DNA from: Anoplopoma fimbria
Lineage: Eukaryota; Chordata; Actinopteri; Perciformes; Anoplopomatidae
Reading direction: 5' to 3'
Assembly (NCBI RefSeq): GCF_027596085.1
Contig: NC_072472.1
Coordinates: 8,652,371 to 8,716,370 of the forward strand
Length of the DNA: 64,000 bases
This document shows positions 38,201 to 53,200 of the stretch, piece after piece. A program made the position numbers and the translations under genes. The notes beneath the pieces are model-generated. The model worked only from the letters and a program-made list of their open reading frames with translations, did no database searches and had not been told where the DNA came from. The first letter of the stretch is position 1; the number at the start of each line of letters is the position of its first letter.

Positions 38201-41200
38201 CTATGTAATACTATGGATCGATCAAGTACTGGTTAATTGTAATGCTACATCTTTAATAAGTTTGTATTTCATTTATTTGTATCACACTTTAATCCACCAT
38301 CAACGTTGCATGCAAGGATTTAATTTACATGCTCGGATCTCTCATGCAACAAACATTTCATGCATTGACATGGACAAACAAACATGCATACGGTTGTGTA
38401 TGCATGTGCACACACAAACGTATTTGGAATAGAGGGAAAAGAAAGGCGTGCGCTCCACCTTGCCCAAAGCCTGTGCTGAATAGATCCCCTAAAGTTCTTC
38501 GACGACCAACGTGCCTTGGCAGTGACCAGAATCTCCGAGGCACTGATATCCCAGCACAGTAAGTGGGGGAAATAGGAAGTGAACATTACATATTCCATCT
38601 GGAGGATGTTTTCATCCTAAATGAAAGGCAGTATTTGTGGAATATTTAAATATATCTTTTTTTAAATATTAGTGTTACAGGTTCCATACATGCTAGATTG
38701 ATTATTTATTTCCCCTTGGATCCCCGTCCCAGTTTAAAACCCTATGTTTGTGATACTACAGCAACATGCTACTGCCACAGAATGTAGCTGTATTTATAAC
38801 TTATTCTTTAAATAGAAGGTCCATATAGTTCACCGTTAATTAGGATCTGTGGGATGATGTTAGCCCCTAGTTATTGTCTATATGTAATTAAATCTCTTTT
38901 ATGGAAGAATTGGTGATAGTATAGGGACAACTTAGCAACATTTTAGTATGTACTTGCACAATTGCTAATTCATTTGTTTCCTGTCAGGGGAGTTGGTTGT
39001 TAAATGTGAGTGACTCTCTAATTCCAGGGCTCTGAGGATCTAACCTGCCCAACAAACACAGGGAAGCCAGCTCAATGTCCCCTTTTAAACCATATAGTTC
39101 TTAGGGTTGCCAAGCGTTGAGATACAGTCTGTAATTTGCATATTGGCTGGCTACCCGTCTTTGCTCAGTAGGGCTCCTACCATGTGCTGTACTGTGTCAT
39201 TACAGTATCATTCTTTTAAAATCTACATTTTGTGGAATCTCACCCGTATTTATGCCAGTGATAGCTATTTATTTTATTTTTTACAAGCTTTTGTTCAAGT
39301 TTAAATGCATTTCTTACATACTGTATATTATGCGTATTAATCTACAGTCTATGGTATTTATGGGTGCTCTATAATTGAGGTATTTAAACACGTTTTGATT
39401 ACTGATCTGAAAACACTCAACGACAGAATATACCACGTAGGCAACCTCCAGTTATGAAAAGTAAAGCCAATGTGGAAGTGCCTTAAACTTGCATTACTTT
39501 TAATGGCCATTAGGGGGCGATTCCTATAGTTGCATAAAGAAGTCAGATTGTATAGAAGTCTATGAGAAAACTTCTCACTGGATTTATGCACTCAGTTAAC
39601 ATTGTAAAAATGAGTTTATGGTCTCAATTGTTAGGGCCAAGTCTTCTTCAATACAGTATGATGTTCATTTAGTAAATTATGGTCCCATTGATAGTAAAAT
39701 AGACAATGAAGTAGGGTCTGCTTTAGGGCTTGGCTACCTTGTGATTGACAGGTCACTACCACGGCGTTGTCTGGTCTGAGTTGTCCATGTTTTCTTCCTA
39801 GAACTTTTACCCTTTCACGGTGTGTTTTCAGTTCATGAAAGTTAATTCTATAATATGTTTTGACTTGATCAGTGTTCACTGTCACTTCTGGTTGTAAAAA
39901 AAAATAAAAAAAATGCAGACGAGGTTTGAAAACCGTACTCCACATTCCAGTGGGTGAGGTCATGGGGACTACGTCTACTTCTTACATACAGTCTATGATT
40001 ATTACACTGAAACATCTGCACACACTGGCAGTGTCTCTCCGTCATCAAACAGCAACTCACCAGAGAAGAATCAATTTGGTCTCATTTGATCCCTCGATCT
40101 GCACATCACCAAACTTTTTCTATTCATATTGAATGTCTGTTATGTGCTACAGGGGTCAAATGGTGCATGCCAAATGATATGGCACTTTGCGTGGTGTGTG
40201 TAGCTCTTTAGAAGTCAACGGAAAGGCAATAGCACAAAACACTTTGTCATAAAAGTACAGTTTAGCCTCTACTAAGTCATTATTCAAACGGTAAGACATA
40301 ACATACACATATAGTTGGGTTAAGAGTAAATGCTATATGGCCTCTTTACATCCTAACATTTTAACAATAGCACCTAGGTGGAAAGGTTTTTGTACCTTCT
40401 TCCCCTGGAATAGAGAAGTCATCAGGGTCATCCTGAGCCTCAAGGCAGGTGGCAGGGACCCAGCCCTGGGCATCATCTGAGCTAACAAACCACCACCCTA
40501 AATGAGAAGAATGTTTCCATTAAAATCTACTTTTCAGAAAATCAGCAAAAGAACATGCAAACAAATGCACAATTTCATCCAAAACTTTTGTGCAAATATT
40601 AGGAGCTGGGCACATCAGCTTGGTGGAACTTGATGGAATTATGGTATTTCACAGATACGGGGATTGTAGCGTTTCTATATTCTGTAACAATACATGCAGT
40701 GGACATAAATTCCAGAAAAAAGAAAGTTACAATCTCCTCATCAGTCCACACCGTCGAATTAAGCATTTGGGTCAAGAGCACTACAGCTATCAGCTGACGT
40801 AACCAATGTTCCCACTATACAAAATATCCAAAGCAATGAATAAAAAGAAAGAGCACACCAGATGCTGTATAGAACTTACCAGATTCATTTTTCTCAATGA
40901 CCTCCACCACCTGACCCACATGAAGGCTGACCTCGGAGCTCTCCTGCTTCTCATAGTCTGTTACTGCGACATACTGGTCGAGGAGGAGAGGGTCTGCAGA
41001 GGTGGAGTCTCCTATTAAGGAGAACGAATCAGAAAACCAGCTTATTTAGCTCTTTTGTCCTCTCTGGTCCTTTGATAGGCAGACTAAGGATGAAATCTCA
41101 ATAATGTAAAAAGCCTCTACTCATTACCATCTGCTTTTTAGTGAGGATCTTTGGATTTGTTAATGGGATTATGAAATCAATGTCCATGAACATGGAATCA

Positions 41201-44200
41201 TAAGACTGTGTCTGTGTGGCTTTGAGATATTGACCTTTGAAATGGCTTCGATCTCACTGACTTGAAGCATATGACCTTTTGAAATGTCAGATTTTATACT
41301 CAGTTAAAGGAACTTTACTGAAAAGCCAGTTTAATAAATGCATTTATTAACCGAACAAGTCATTTTTGCCAAAAAATAATTCCAAGGTAAAACAATTTGC
41401 AAGAACTTCTAAAGAAAACATGTAAGTGAGAGGCTTATTTAGAGTATGGAGATTCATCCAGACATGAAGCAGAGGAGGTAGCGGATGTGATTAGAGAATC
41501 AGCGTGAGGGAAACTTAGAGAGGAATAATAGGAGACTTGGAGAATGGGAGTTAAAGGAAGGGATTTAGTATAGAGGGTTAAGTCAATCAACATGGCCGTG
41601 ACTTATACACAAACACAAACCAGCACCACTAAGAACCGCCACCAATGTTAGCACTGAGGAATCCTGAGAAACATCCTGAACACTTGAGGGCTCACAATAT
41701 AACTAGTAGCACACATTTATAACACTATGGCTCTTTTCTTCTCATTTGTATACTTTAAAAACATGTCTAGACAAAAACATGATGGATCAAATCAACTTGA
41801 TCTGTAAACATTATTGAAAACAAAATCGCTTTTGTAATTTTATAACCTCTGAATCAAGTGCAGGAATGTGTTCATAACACACTGGCAGAAAGAAAATGTT
41901 TGAAATCTGAAAAATATAGATGTGGTCAAATTCTAATTGTGTGGTTCATAAAACAGCTTTAAATACCAAAACTTGCCTTAACATACATCTTTAGAACTGG
42001 AATCAACATTAATATTAGGATGAGTTTAATCTTAAGCAAAAGTATAAATAACTTAAATATGTGCAAAATACTTTGGGCATATGATTTAACAAATTGGATG
42101 AATAAATATGTCATGCATAGAAATCAATTCATGCCAACAACAAATCTGTGCGCATGTTAACCAGGCTAGTTTTCACTTGGAAGAACATCTGGACTGATAA
42201 AATGACCCAAGTGACTCAGGTTGACTTTTAAATCACTAGTTAATCATAGGACTCTCCTAATAAACAAAAGGCTCTTTGGTTTCAACGATTCACATCTAAC
42301 TTAACCAGTGACAATGATTATGTCTATAGAGCTCTGCACTGAAGAAGTATTTACATGACCTCAATCTCACTGACTTTGCCTGATGTTGAATTGCATCGTC
42401 ATATCCCTCTCATGTAGGCGCACACTCTAAATTATCCTTAGTCTTTTCTACTGCGCCCCAACTCAACATACTTAAATACCACCAAGAAATGAGCCAAACA
42501 GGAAGATGATGAAGAAGATCGCCAATTTAGTATAGTTCCTTTACTGAACCAATGCAAGCCCCAAGCCCTCAACAGAGCCACATCCCACCTGCCCAGGTCA
42601 GGGGAGGAGAGGGAGGATCAGGCCGCTAGCAACACGCTTGGTAACACACACAGCACGACCAAGTGTTTACTACCTCGCTTTAGGAAAGAAGTCGCTTTCT
42701 CCACAACCCCTAATGGAAAAGAAAACAACTTAAGAATATTAGATGAATGGAGAGAGTAGAGAGAGAATATAAAAAGAAACAGTGAAACGATGGCAAAGTT
42801 GGTTTCTATAATAGTCAACTTCAGGAAAAGATTCAAGTCATTTGAGTATAGACAGAATGTGTAAAAACAAGAACATTTGGGCCTAGATTATTATTTTTTT
42901 TTTACCTGTGCATAAATCTGTGACCACTAGATGGAGACAATGTCATATTATTCACTACAGATGAATCGTAGAATGCTTGTGGACTGTAATGAGCCAACGC
43001 CACTGAACCACATTTTAATTTCAAATACACAAATAAAGCAGTGTCTTACCTGATTTCTTCTTTCCAATGGGTTCCCTGTTAAAGAGAGGAAGTCATCACG
43101 TTATACAAGGAAATATCTAATCGTTTTGCAGAGCTAAGGAGATATTCCTGACATACAATTATTATCATCAATATGCACACTAATTCATTTCACCTCATGG
43201 ATGTCACAAAATGTCTGACAACTTGAAAAAAAAGAAGACATTGGCCTGAATTATAGAATCCAGGCCACTGATATTACTTTTAAAGTGATTTCTTATCCTT
43301 TAATCCATACTTTGTAGAGAAGACCTTTCATAAAGAAAGGTGTGGTTTACCTTTGTGTTCCAAGTTATTGGGTTGCTTTGCAAACTGGCAATACTCATAC
43401 GTTTTAAATCAACTAAGAATTGAATTCATTTGATCAGATTTTGAATTGTTTGATTTGTTACCGGTGCCACTGAACAACAACAACACTGATTACTACAGCA
43501 AAGATTTAACTACAATTTCTAACATTATTGTTACCAGTTAGAGCCATCAATATGCTACAGACACATGCAGGAAGGATCTGTCTCTCTGCCTCTATAGCTG
43601 ATCTCTGAAATTGAGTCTGATGTTAAATTTAATAATCTGCTGTGTCTGGTTTAGACATTAGCCAGATAAATAGACCATCATTCCGCAGCAGCAGTCCGGA
43701 GCTTATTCAATGTCCAGATGCCCTGAAAAGTCAGTGGTGACCAATGCTTAGCATTTCAGTCCCTTACTCACACACTGTCTCTTATTCCTTGTTATCTAAA
43801 TATTACTTTCCTACTTAATGGCCTTCCATCTGCCTTCCTTTTTCCATCTAACATCTTCGATGTCTACTAAACTCACTCCTTCATCTTCCTTGGCAACCAC
43901 TGCTTGTTCCTATTCTCTGCATCATCATGAATGCTCTCAGCCAAATAAAGCATTGTTCGATCGGCAGAGCTGTTAATTGCAAAGGCTTAAGTCTCAATAA
44001 ATCTATACCCATAAGCGTGCCCATTAATGTACTATAAAAAGAAAGCCCCGGTCGGAACCAAGTATCAATGGTCTGGTTTGGAACGGAGGTGAAACAAGGG
44101 TCACATAACGCATCAGACGTAGCCACAGACTTGGATCCTTGGATCCCTAATATGATTATTTTTACTGTAACTAGTTTAAAGTATCAAATCTAATCTCACA

Positions 44201-47200
44201 CTCATAGATTTCCATGTCAGTCTGAGGCTAGTTATGAAGAAAAACATCGGTCAACTTCAATTTCCACTTTCGTGGGAACACTCACATTATGAATGAGTCA
44301 TATGGCGGCCATATGATGAATGGGAGAACACATTAGAACTACAGGGGAATCGTGAGAACACACTTTACAGGTTTGACGTTACAGAAGAGAGGTGATGTGA
44401 CATATTTCCAACCTTCTACTACAGGACATTATGTGGACATATTCCCTATGAGGATTAATTTTTGGAGACCCAATAAAATCAAATCTATCAACCTTCTAAA
44501 CCTGGAGCCAAACCTTACAGTAAACATGTGTGTACCACAAGGACACATATCGATTGGAATGGTAACTGACATCCCTCCTCTCATAATCCCTCCCCCTCTT
44601 CCTCTACTCCTTCTTGCCTCACCTCAACCCGTCCCTTAATCTCCTTCTGTCCTTGTTGTACATTCTTTTCCATCCACCACTTATTACATCTTGATCCACC
44701 ATCTTATTCTATTTTCTTCCCCTATGATCTCCTCTGCTTTCCCTTTCCTTGAACCGTCCTTGTTCCAACACATCCTCTTTTCAAGAGTCCTTCCCCTTTC
44801 TCACCCATCTAATCTGGTTCTGTGACCCTCTATGTCCGCTTTATGTTTTAGTACTCCTTTTCCAGTCCTCTTTAGCTCCTCCTCCCTTTTCTTCCCCTCT
44901 TAGTTTGCTGCTCTTAACGAGAAAGTCTAAGATGTTCCTCTCAGTGCAGTAGATTTATAGGCCATGATAAATCTTCTCCCGCAGTGGCTGCTGTGTCTGT
45001 GCACCAGCCCTGTTGTCAGTCAGCCAAACAACTGGCTGCACTAGCACAAAGCATTAATCCAATTTCAATAAAGACAAAACAAGGTCTTTCCTATATTCGT
45101 CATCCTCAAGCAAATGCTCCCCCTCTTTCCCACCTCTCCCAACGAGGTTAAGTGTCCTTTGCAACATCGTCTGATTTTAATCATACAACTAGTATATAGA
45201 TAGAGAGCTCTTCTTGGCTGTGACATACTGACTGGATGTGCAAATAACATTGTCTTTGCACTGTTTTATCATATCAGTGGTGAAGGAAGAAGTCAGATAA
45301 TCTAATGAAGTAATATCAGCACAATCCATAAAGTAAAACAACTCTATTAAGAATGTAAGCAGGAAGACAGACGCAAAGAAAGAAAGACAGAAAGAAAAAG
45401 GACTTTCATATTGATTGCACACACATATCTAGAAGTTTCTTTTCATGGGAGAGTTACAAAGGATTATGGTTGTCACACTAGTAAAAATGTTGGGATAAAA
45501 GAAACATCTCGGAGTGACACATTCACATAATTATGATGTAATCCTCACATGCCTGAGCAATACAACAAACAGAGAAAACCATCTAACTGCAACAGACCAT
45601 ACATTTCAAATGTGACATGATGTCCATCCACATGACAGATGGCAATAAGCTGAAGCAAGCACCCGTCTCATATTCAATCCCCATAACAGCAATGTGTCCT
45701 GTTAAATGTCCTTGAGCAAGAACCCCCAGATGCTCACTCAGTGTAAGTACACCCCCGATAGACATTACCTAATTACCAAGAATATGAATTGAAATAATGT
45801 GCTTCTTTCCACAAGATGTGTTGATAATTGCATTACATAATGTTATTTGCTTTACTTTATAAGATTTAAAGATTCGAAATAAAATGTAAAGCCAAAATGT
45901 GTAGAATTCGTTTGCTGTGATATCAAAATAAAAGACACAGAGACTTTGGTGCAATGAAGACACATTTCACCAATTGTCACATGGATTGTCTCGCATTAAT
46001 ACAAACAAAAAAAGGAACATTTGGAAGGCTGCTTCACATCACAAAACGTCTACACACAGTGGGGTTTTGTTAGAATGCACTGAGAGCTACAGTATTAAAA
46101 AGAAATCAATAAATTGACATTTTGCAATTTCACTACATGTCAAGGTGACCGTGGGGGACCATTGAATTAGGTAATACTTTAAAAAGCAATTTGCTAGTAG
46201 TAGTACAACATTCCGAAGTACTTTCCATTCTCTTTCTATAGGAACAGAGTATTGGTGCAAAGTATTGTTATGTTCAAATTTACAGTGCAGTGAAGTATTA
46301 TAGTATTCATTTTTTAGTAAGGGATTGGGACACAGTGATAGTCTCTCACTTCAAAGACCCAGATTTTGCAACCAAATCTTACAAATTGAACTCTTTACAT
46401 GCTACCTTACTGCTGGCCCAACATGCACTCCCACCATACATCACACCAATGTTCTGCCGACTTAGGCAACTTCTCCTCAACACATCGCCCGGTGGCACAC
46501 ATCAGTACGTGATGACAGACATGGTTTCACTAATACTAATACCAGCTGACACATGTTGGTGTTAAAACTATCACTATCACCTGGGTCAAAAATATGAGCC
46601 CTGCATTATGGTCTCTATGAAAGCAGCCACCCGTCACCTCCACTATCCCTGAAGTTGCCAGTAACCTTACTAACACCACATTTGTAACTGAAGCTCCTGT
46701 GTGAAGCTATGTGCTTGTCAACACACGCTTTTTTGTGTGTTGGACCCTGGCATTCATTGCTCGCTGATGTCTTAGTTTTGGCACATAGTGACTGTCAGCG
46801 CTGGATATGACGCTAATGTGTTGAGTGAGATTTACAAGAGTCAACACAGCGGGTCTACATGTCTTCAGAGCAACTGTGCAGCCTCAGCTGTCTGGAGCCC
46901 GGTGGCTGAACTGAGCTGCAGGTACACGCTTACATGCCAACTCAGCATTTAGTGCATCAAGTGTTTTCTGCTTGAATAACCCATCAGGAAGTCGTGCAAC
47001 AGTATGACATCATATCCATTACAGGATGTAATGAATGCTCATTACCAGCAGGCTGGGGGTAAATGTTGGCAGGACGTGACAGGACATTACATCAGTTAGT
47101 GGAACAATGAGGGGTGTTTTCCATTGTATGTGAGCCTGTGTCTATGTGTGTGCCCATGTGTTGTACTTACTCCTTGGGTGGGTTGATGTCCTCAGGTCTG

Positions 47201-50200
47201 GTCTCAAAAAACACTCTGACTTCCTCGCACTGGGAGATGTAGACTGGCAGCTGAATGAGGGCCTGCAGGCACAAAGGGTAGCGGAAAACTTAGGTTATCA
47301 CATAAACGGAGAGGTAAAATCACTTTGGTACACAAAGAAGTCAACCAGAGGTTGTATATAGTGTTCATCTGGCCTCCATAAAGTCACAGAGTGAGCAAAA
47401 ACTACACCCAGGGGCAAATGGATTGTGTTGCTTTTGCGGCGGCTAAACCTGGACAAATATGACAAAGAAAACCCAGTGTAATTGTTAACGCACCCACAGA
47501 GGATGATATGCAGCCCGACCTCCGCTCCCAAACAATTAGTGTCTTTCCGCTCTTAAACTTTGTCGTGTTTGCGGACGTTTAAATGATGTAATATGCATTC
47601 ATTTGACGCAAAATTGGCCATTTTCTATGCAAATGAACAGCCGCATGCAGTAGCAATGAAATTATTAGCATCTTCAAAGAGTTGATGGAAAGTAAAGTGC
47701 ACTTATAAGGGGTGTCACGCCTAGATTTTCCAAGCAATCACAGCAGCACTGAGAGACTGGGAGATTAAATCCCAAATACGGTGACTGTCACGTCCTTGCC
47801 TGAAGCCTCTGCATCTCGTTGGTCAGGAAATGCAGCTTGCGGTCTGAAAATGTCCTTGTTATTTATAGATATCTTATACATCCTCATTGTTCTACCTACT
47901 GTGATCTTGGTACTAAGGCATTTATAACTGTTGCAATTCATGGTACCACAATCTAATATTTGTGAATTTGACCCACAGTATTTAATGGCATTTTCAGATT
48001 AGGGACAACTGTTACAGGTTCCTTTGTCAAAAGTGTTTTTAAATAAATGTACCTGTCCATCCTATCAATTACTTCTGTAAAAGCTTCCCTCAAAAAAAAG
48101 TTATAGCAAACCATTGTCTTTCCTTAACTTCCCAGGGAGATTATCTGTCAATACGATATCTGACTCCCTTCCAATGTATTGTTTTATAATATGTTAATTC
48201 AAATAAAGATGAAAACATTTCCTCTTATTAGAATAACACACTTATTGGATTGTGCAGCCTGGGCAGACATATGTGCCCTCTAGTTTGTAACCTTAATTCT
48301 AGTTTCTTATAGTATTATTGTCACCACTGATGTTACATTTTAGGATAAAGAGTAAAAAGTTTAACGATTTCAGAATAAAAGGGCACCAATAAAAAGTAAA
48401 ACTGTGTTTTTCTTTTTCCCAATAGCACCAGCTGCTACTTCTCTGGTTCTCAGTTCATTGATCCGTCTCAGCTACCTTCCTCCCTCATCTTACATGTATG
48501 CCTCTGTGGAGGATCACCAGCAACAAGACAGATGAGCCCTGACAACAAGGCTGGAAGTGAAAGACAAACCGACACATTCGGTTTTCTCTTTATTGGTGAG
48601 ATCTCTCTCTTGCACGCACGTCTGGTCATGTTATCGTAGCATCTCTGTTTCTGGCCCTTTTTCTTTTTTTGTTCTCTCCTGAGTCTGTGTTTTATCTGCT
48701 TCCCCTACTTTCACTCTCTTTCAACCATACCACTAAAGGGCAGCAGTGAAACAGATAATCACCTCAGCAGCTTGATGCCCCAAAACCAGAAGATAGAACA
48801 ACTGCCGCCAACAACCCCATGGTGACTATCTCTCTCCCAGCAGGAAGCTAAGCCACTCCTTCTCTTTTTGCTGGCAGGCAAAGCTCAATGTGATCCATCA
48901 AGCTTCCTCTGCTGGCCTATACCTCTGATTTTAATACTCCTAAGTGTTTCAGTTCTGTCCTCTAAGAGAGCGCAGTCTTTGTCTACCTCTCGTTCTCTCT
49001 GACACACTGATATAACGTCAGGGCTGACAGATATGGAATGGAAGCCAAAGAACCAACCAAGGTGCCCTTGTCCCATGTGCCACATTTGCCTTGTCACACT
49101 TATGACCATACAGCCAAGCCATCAGCTTGTGTTGAAGGAAAGGAGTGGGACCACTGCCATGGGCCAAGTAGAACTAGTGTTTTCCATTAGCCGCAAAGTC
49201 ATTCGGAGTGTGCTCACACGTTTGTTGATTAATGGTACATACGATATTGCTACATTACTATGCAACAACATGACCCCAAAATCTCCCTTACAGTAGCACA
49301 ATGGCTTGTATCTTGAGACTCTGAAGCCAAGTAGCTGATTTAAGAGTCGTGCAGCCCACAACGCTGCACTGTGCCTGAGGTCAAAGTTCTTCCTGAACCG
49401 GCTATCCTCTCCTTGGATTTATTCCTCTCCTAGTGTTAGCCTGTGGCCCGTCTGCTCATTGAGATTCTCCCCAGGGAGGAGACGGGAGGGAGGCTCAGGG
49501 TACATTACAGCAAATGGACTTTATGGGTGTTCTTTACAGCAGGCAGCATTAAGGTAATTGTGTGTGTGCTTGTGTGTGTGCTTGTGTGTGTGCTTGTGCT
49601 TGTGTGTGTGTGTGTGTTTTCTCCAAGGAAAGAAAGGTAATGGAAATGAGAGATGTACTTTTTCCTCTGATTTTTTAACTTTTAACATGAAGAGACATAA
49701 AGCAAATGGGGTCTTGACCAACAAAGGAGGTTGATGATTTTAGATTTTTGCATCTGTAACATCCATATAAAAAATCCACTACAAACTGTGCCAATTTTTG
49801 AAAAATGAGAAGGGCTGTATTGGAAAAAATATTCAGTTTGGAGCAGCTCCTTTTTCTTTTTTAAATGAGAAAGGCAAATGAAGGATAATGGAAATTGCTT
49901 TATGACTTAAATACTTTTTGATGCAGTTCATCAAACTTTGTGACCTTTCTATTCATCCTAGCTCAGCAGTCTTACCCATCGTTTATGCACACAATCCCTG
50001 ACTCCAGGTCTTTTTTTTTTTCTTTCCTTCTTTCTTCTCTTTGACTATGTTTCCTGACTTGAATAAAAACACAAGACTTTACAACCAGGGAAATTCCATA
50101 TGACTCAGGTTAAAGCCTCAGCTGTACAACAGAAGGGCTGACTCAGCTCTTCCCCAAGAAAAACATGAAGTTTCACCTTGTCACCCGAGGTGTTTGTGGG

Positions 50201-53200
50201 GGTGGATGAAAATGCAATTTCTTTGTGGTGAATACAGTTCAGATTCGTTTCAGCAATAAGCATTTGGATCAACATCACCCTAAACTCTTAATGATTTTGA
50301 CAAAATGTAGCTGTCAATTAAAGACCATTCAACTTCCCAGTTTAACAATCCTAAACAGGTAAATGCAATCTTCAGAACTTTTCAGACATTTCCACAAAAA
50401 CAACTCCGACGACAGCAACACCACTGGTTTAAAGGTTTCTTAGCTATTCCCATTAACATCCACACCCTTAGAAACAAAGAAACAACTCTACCCATTCCTC
50501 CCCCAAAATCTTATTTTTCACATAAGTGTTTAAAGATGTTGCCTACACCAGCTGTACATTCCTCTAACCCCAGACGACACTTAGGAGTAGAGCTGTACAG
50601 CCCCTCCAGTCCTCAAAAATTGTTTATAATACATACAACTTTTCTCTTCACTCTGAAACAAAGACCTCTCTACGATATCAGATAGTAATTTGTACAGTGA
50701 TGGTAACACAAGGCTCTTCATGGAGAACAGAAGTGCTCGCATGATAGAATAATCCAGTTAAAAATAAAAGGAGGCATAAATAAGGGCTAATCTTAAGGGC
50801 ATCTTCAGGTATTTCTGAATACCAAAGTGACGGTTTCACACCAAAATCATGTGACTTTGTGGCCAAGATATCCGTTTCAAGATCATATGAAGTAATGACC
50901 CTGGTTGAAAATGACTCACTCCATCGTTACTGCAGATAAACAGTTGGCAACCTAATAAAGAAAATAATCAAATTTCTAAAAAGTACTGCTTTGAATTTAT
51001 TTCAAGGACACAAAACTTTGTCTTGTTGCTTAGAAGCTGAGCGTCAATCATATTGTATTCATTTAGGTTGCTGTGGTTACATTTCTGTCAAAGTGTAGCA
51101 ATTAGTAGTTTGCTATAGGCTGTTTTATGTTTGCAGTTCTGCTACAGTGGAGGCTGAGAATGTACGCTTGTTTTTTTTAACAAGCGTACTAAGTGGCTAA
51201 GTGATTAATCTCTTTGGTAAAAAGCCATGTAATGGGCTGGATAATGCAGGTTTTACATTATCTCTGTTTTAACTTAAAGAGCTGCAGTATTTTAAATGGT
51301 AAGACAAACTCCACTAATGAATCACCACATACCTCTATACTCTATAAAAGCGGAATTTATCATTTATTTTTTCTGTCACTGACAACAACTTAACTGCATA
51401 AAAGTACATGTATAAATACCAGACGGAGTGATCAGGCTTTTTATTGTACATTTGAGAGGTACAAGGACATTTTATTTGCATTTCGCTACACAAAAACAGA
51501 CTTTAGCCCATATACCACTTTCCATATACGAATTTCTCCACTCGTTTGTCTCTTTAGCTGGGAGGTCAGAGTCAGCTACAGAGCATCTGGGGAGCTTTAA
51601 GAACACCTCAGCAGGGTGGATGCCTGCTGTCACAAAGGCCTGCTCCAGGGAGTTTAGCATGGCGCACACCACACAGTGCCAATTTTCAAAGTAAGGGCAA
51701 TGGCATTATTCATACAGCTGTTCTTGGAACAATGTAATCCCAAGAATCTAGTTGTGATGCAAACCTTGTGGTGTGGCTATGAGCTTAACTTTAATGAATA
51801 TAACCACGTATTTGAATTTGAATATCTGACGGATGAAACATATGGTTGGTTTTGTGACTTCTATGTCCACAATTTGTATCCAAGACATGTAATCAACCAT
51901 GAATAAGCTCTTCTGAAATCAGATGGTTCGCTTAGTATACTCTTGAATGTGCTGAAAGAAACTGTGGCTGGTGTTCTCATATATACACAGAGGGCCTGAA
52001 AAGAGGATTTTCCATTTTCCTGTACATGACTAAGCTGACACAACATGGGTGGGATCCTTGTTTTTTTCTTTTCCCTAGGCCACTGTGCTCTCTACCTTGT
52101 TTTTAGTACTTTGTGCTGAAGATGTAAATGCTCAGTGTAGCTTTCATGACCTACAACATATATGACCATAGGAGATTTCCAGGTTAAAAGGTCAATATAC
52201 TCACCATGCAGTACTCGTTGATGGGCCTTAGCCTTTTCATGGCCACATCTCTGATATGGCTCCTCCTAAACAGGATCTTCCCTAAGACAATGTAGGACAA
52301 ACAGACTTAGAATTCACAAAAATCTTATTTTCAGTTAGACAGCTGTATGCATACAAACACTATTTTAAAAATCACATTTTCGATTTTTAGATTATGCGCT
52401 TGTCAAGAGCTACATTGAAAAGTTCAGAATCCACTGAGGGACAATAGGGACACAGTGGCTTCTACAAACATAGTTGGTGAATTAGCATGCAGACACAATA
52501 CAGTCGGGTCATCAATAACCCTGACAGAACAATGAGCTGGGTAAGGCGCTAGGTGAATGGCTGGCCTTTCTAAGTCATGAATAAATGATTTTGGGAAAGC
52601 AAATTATGTGTGCATGACAGCTTAAATGCTTTTCACTGCTCTTATCTCCAGGCCCAAATAACCACAGGCACAGACTAGCCCGGTCGCCATAACAATAACA
52701 AGAAATGGCTACAAATAGGCCTCTTAAAACACTCCTCCAACTTAACGGCATGTAGGAAGTTTGAGAGCCAGCATCTATTTTCTCCTTGTTTTAGCTGCTA
52801 AAGTTTCCCCGATAAATTCCCTGGTACAGCTTTAATGCAAACATATAAACTAGACAGGAAGTCAAGTCTGTAACAAGATCCCTAACTCAGTAAGGGACTT
52901 GTTTTGAGAAGTTGCTGTATCACCTCTATCAAAGGGTTATGGGATTTGTTTAAAGAATATTTAAAGCAGACTTGCTGGAACATGAATCTATCTCAGAGAT
53001 CGCTGCTGAGCAGTGAGCCCCCCTTACAGCTCCAGCCTTTCACCCATGTTACTAAAAATGCTTTTGTGCTTCCTTGACTAATACAGCTTAAAACCACAAA
53101 TGTTTGTGGTTAAGTGAGTGAATGACATATTGATAAAAAAAATAAAAAAAATACAGGCACACAGAGACAGTGATAAATCATTTTATGCCCATGTGTCCAG

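Larger units (their letters stand above)
47263..52204 (-). other. sh3pxd2b: SH3PXD2B intron, 4.9 kb
   Basis: Non-coding. It has an interrupted (TG)n tract at 49558-49618 and an 11-bp hairpin at 51162-51189. No exon or intact element seen. Confidence 0.8.
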
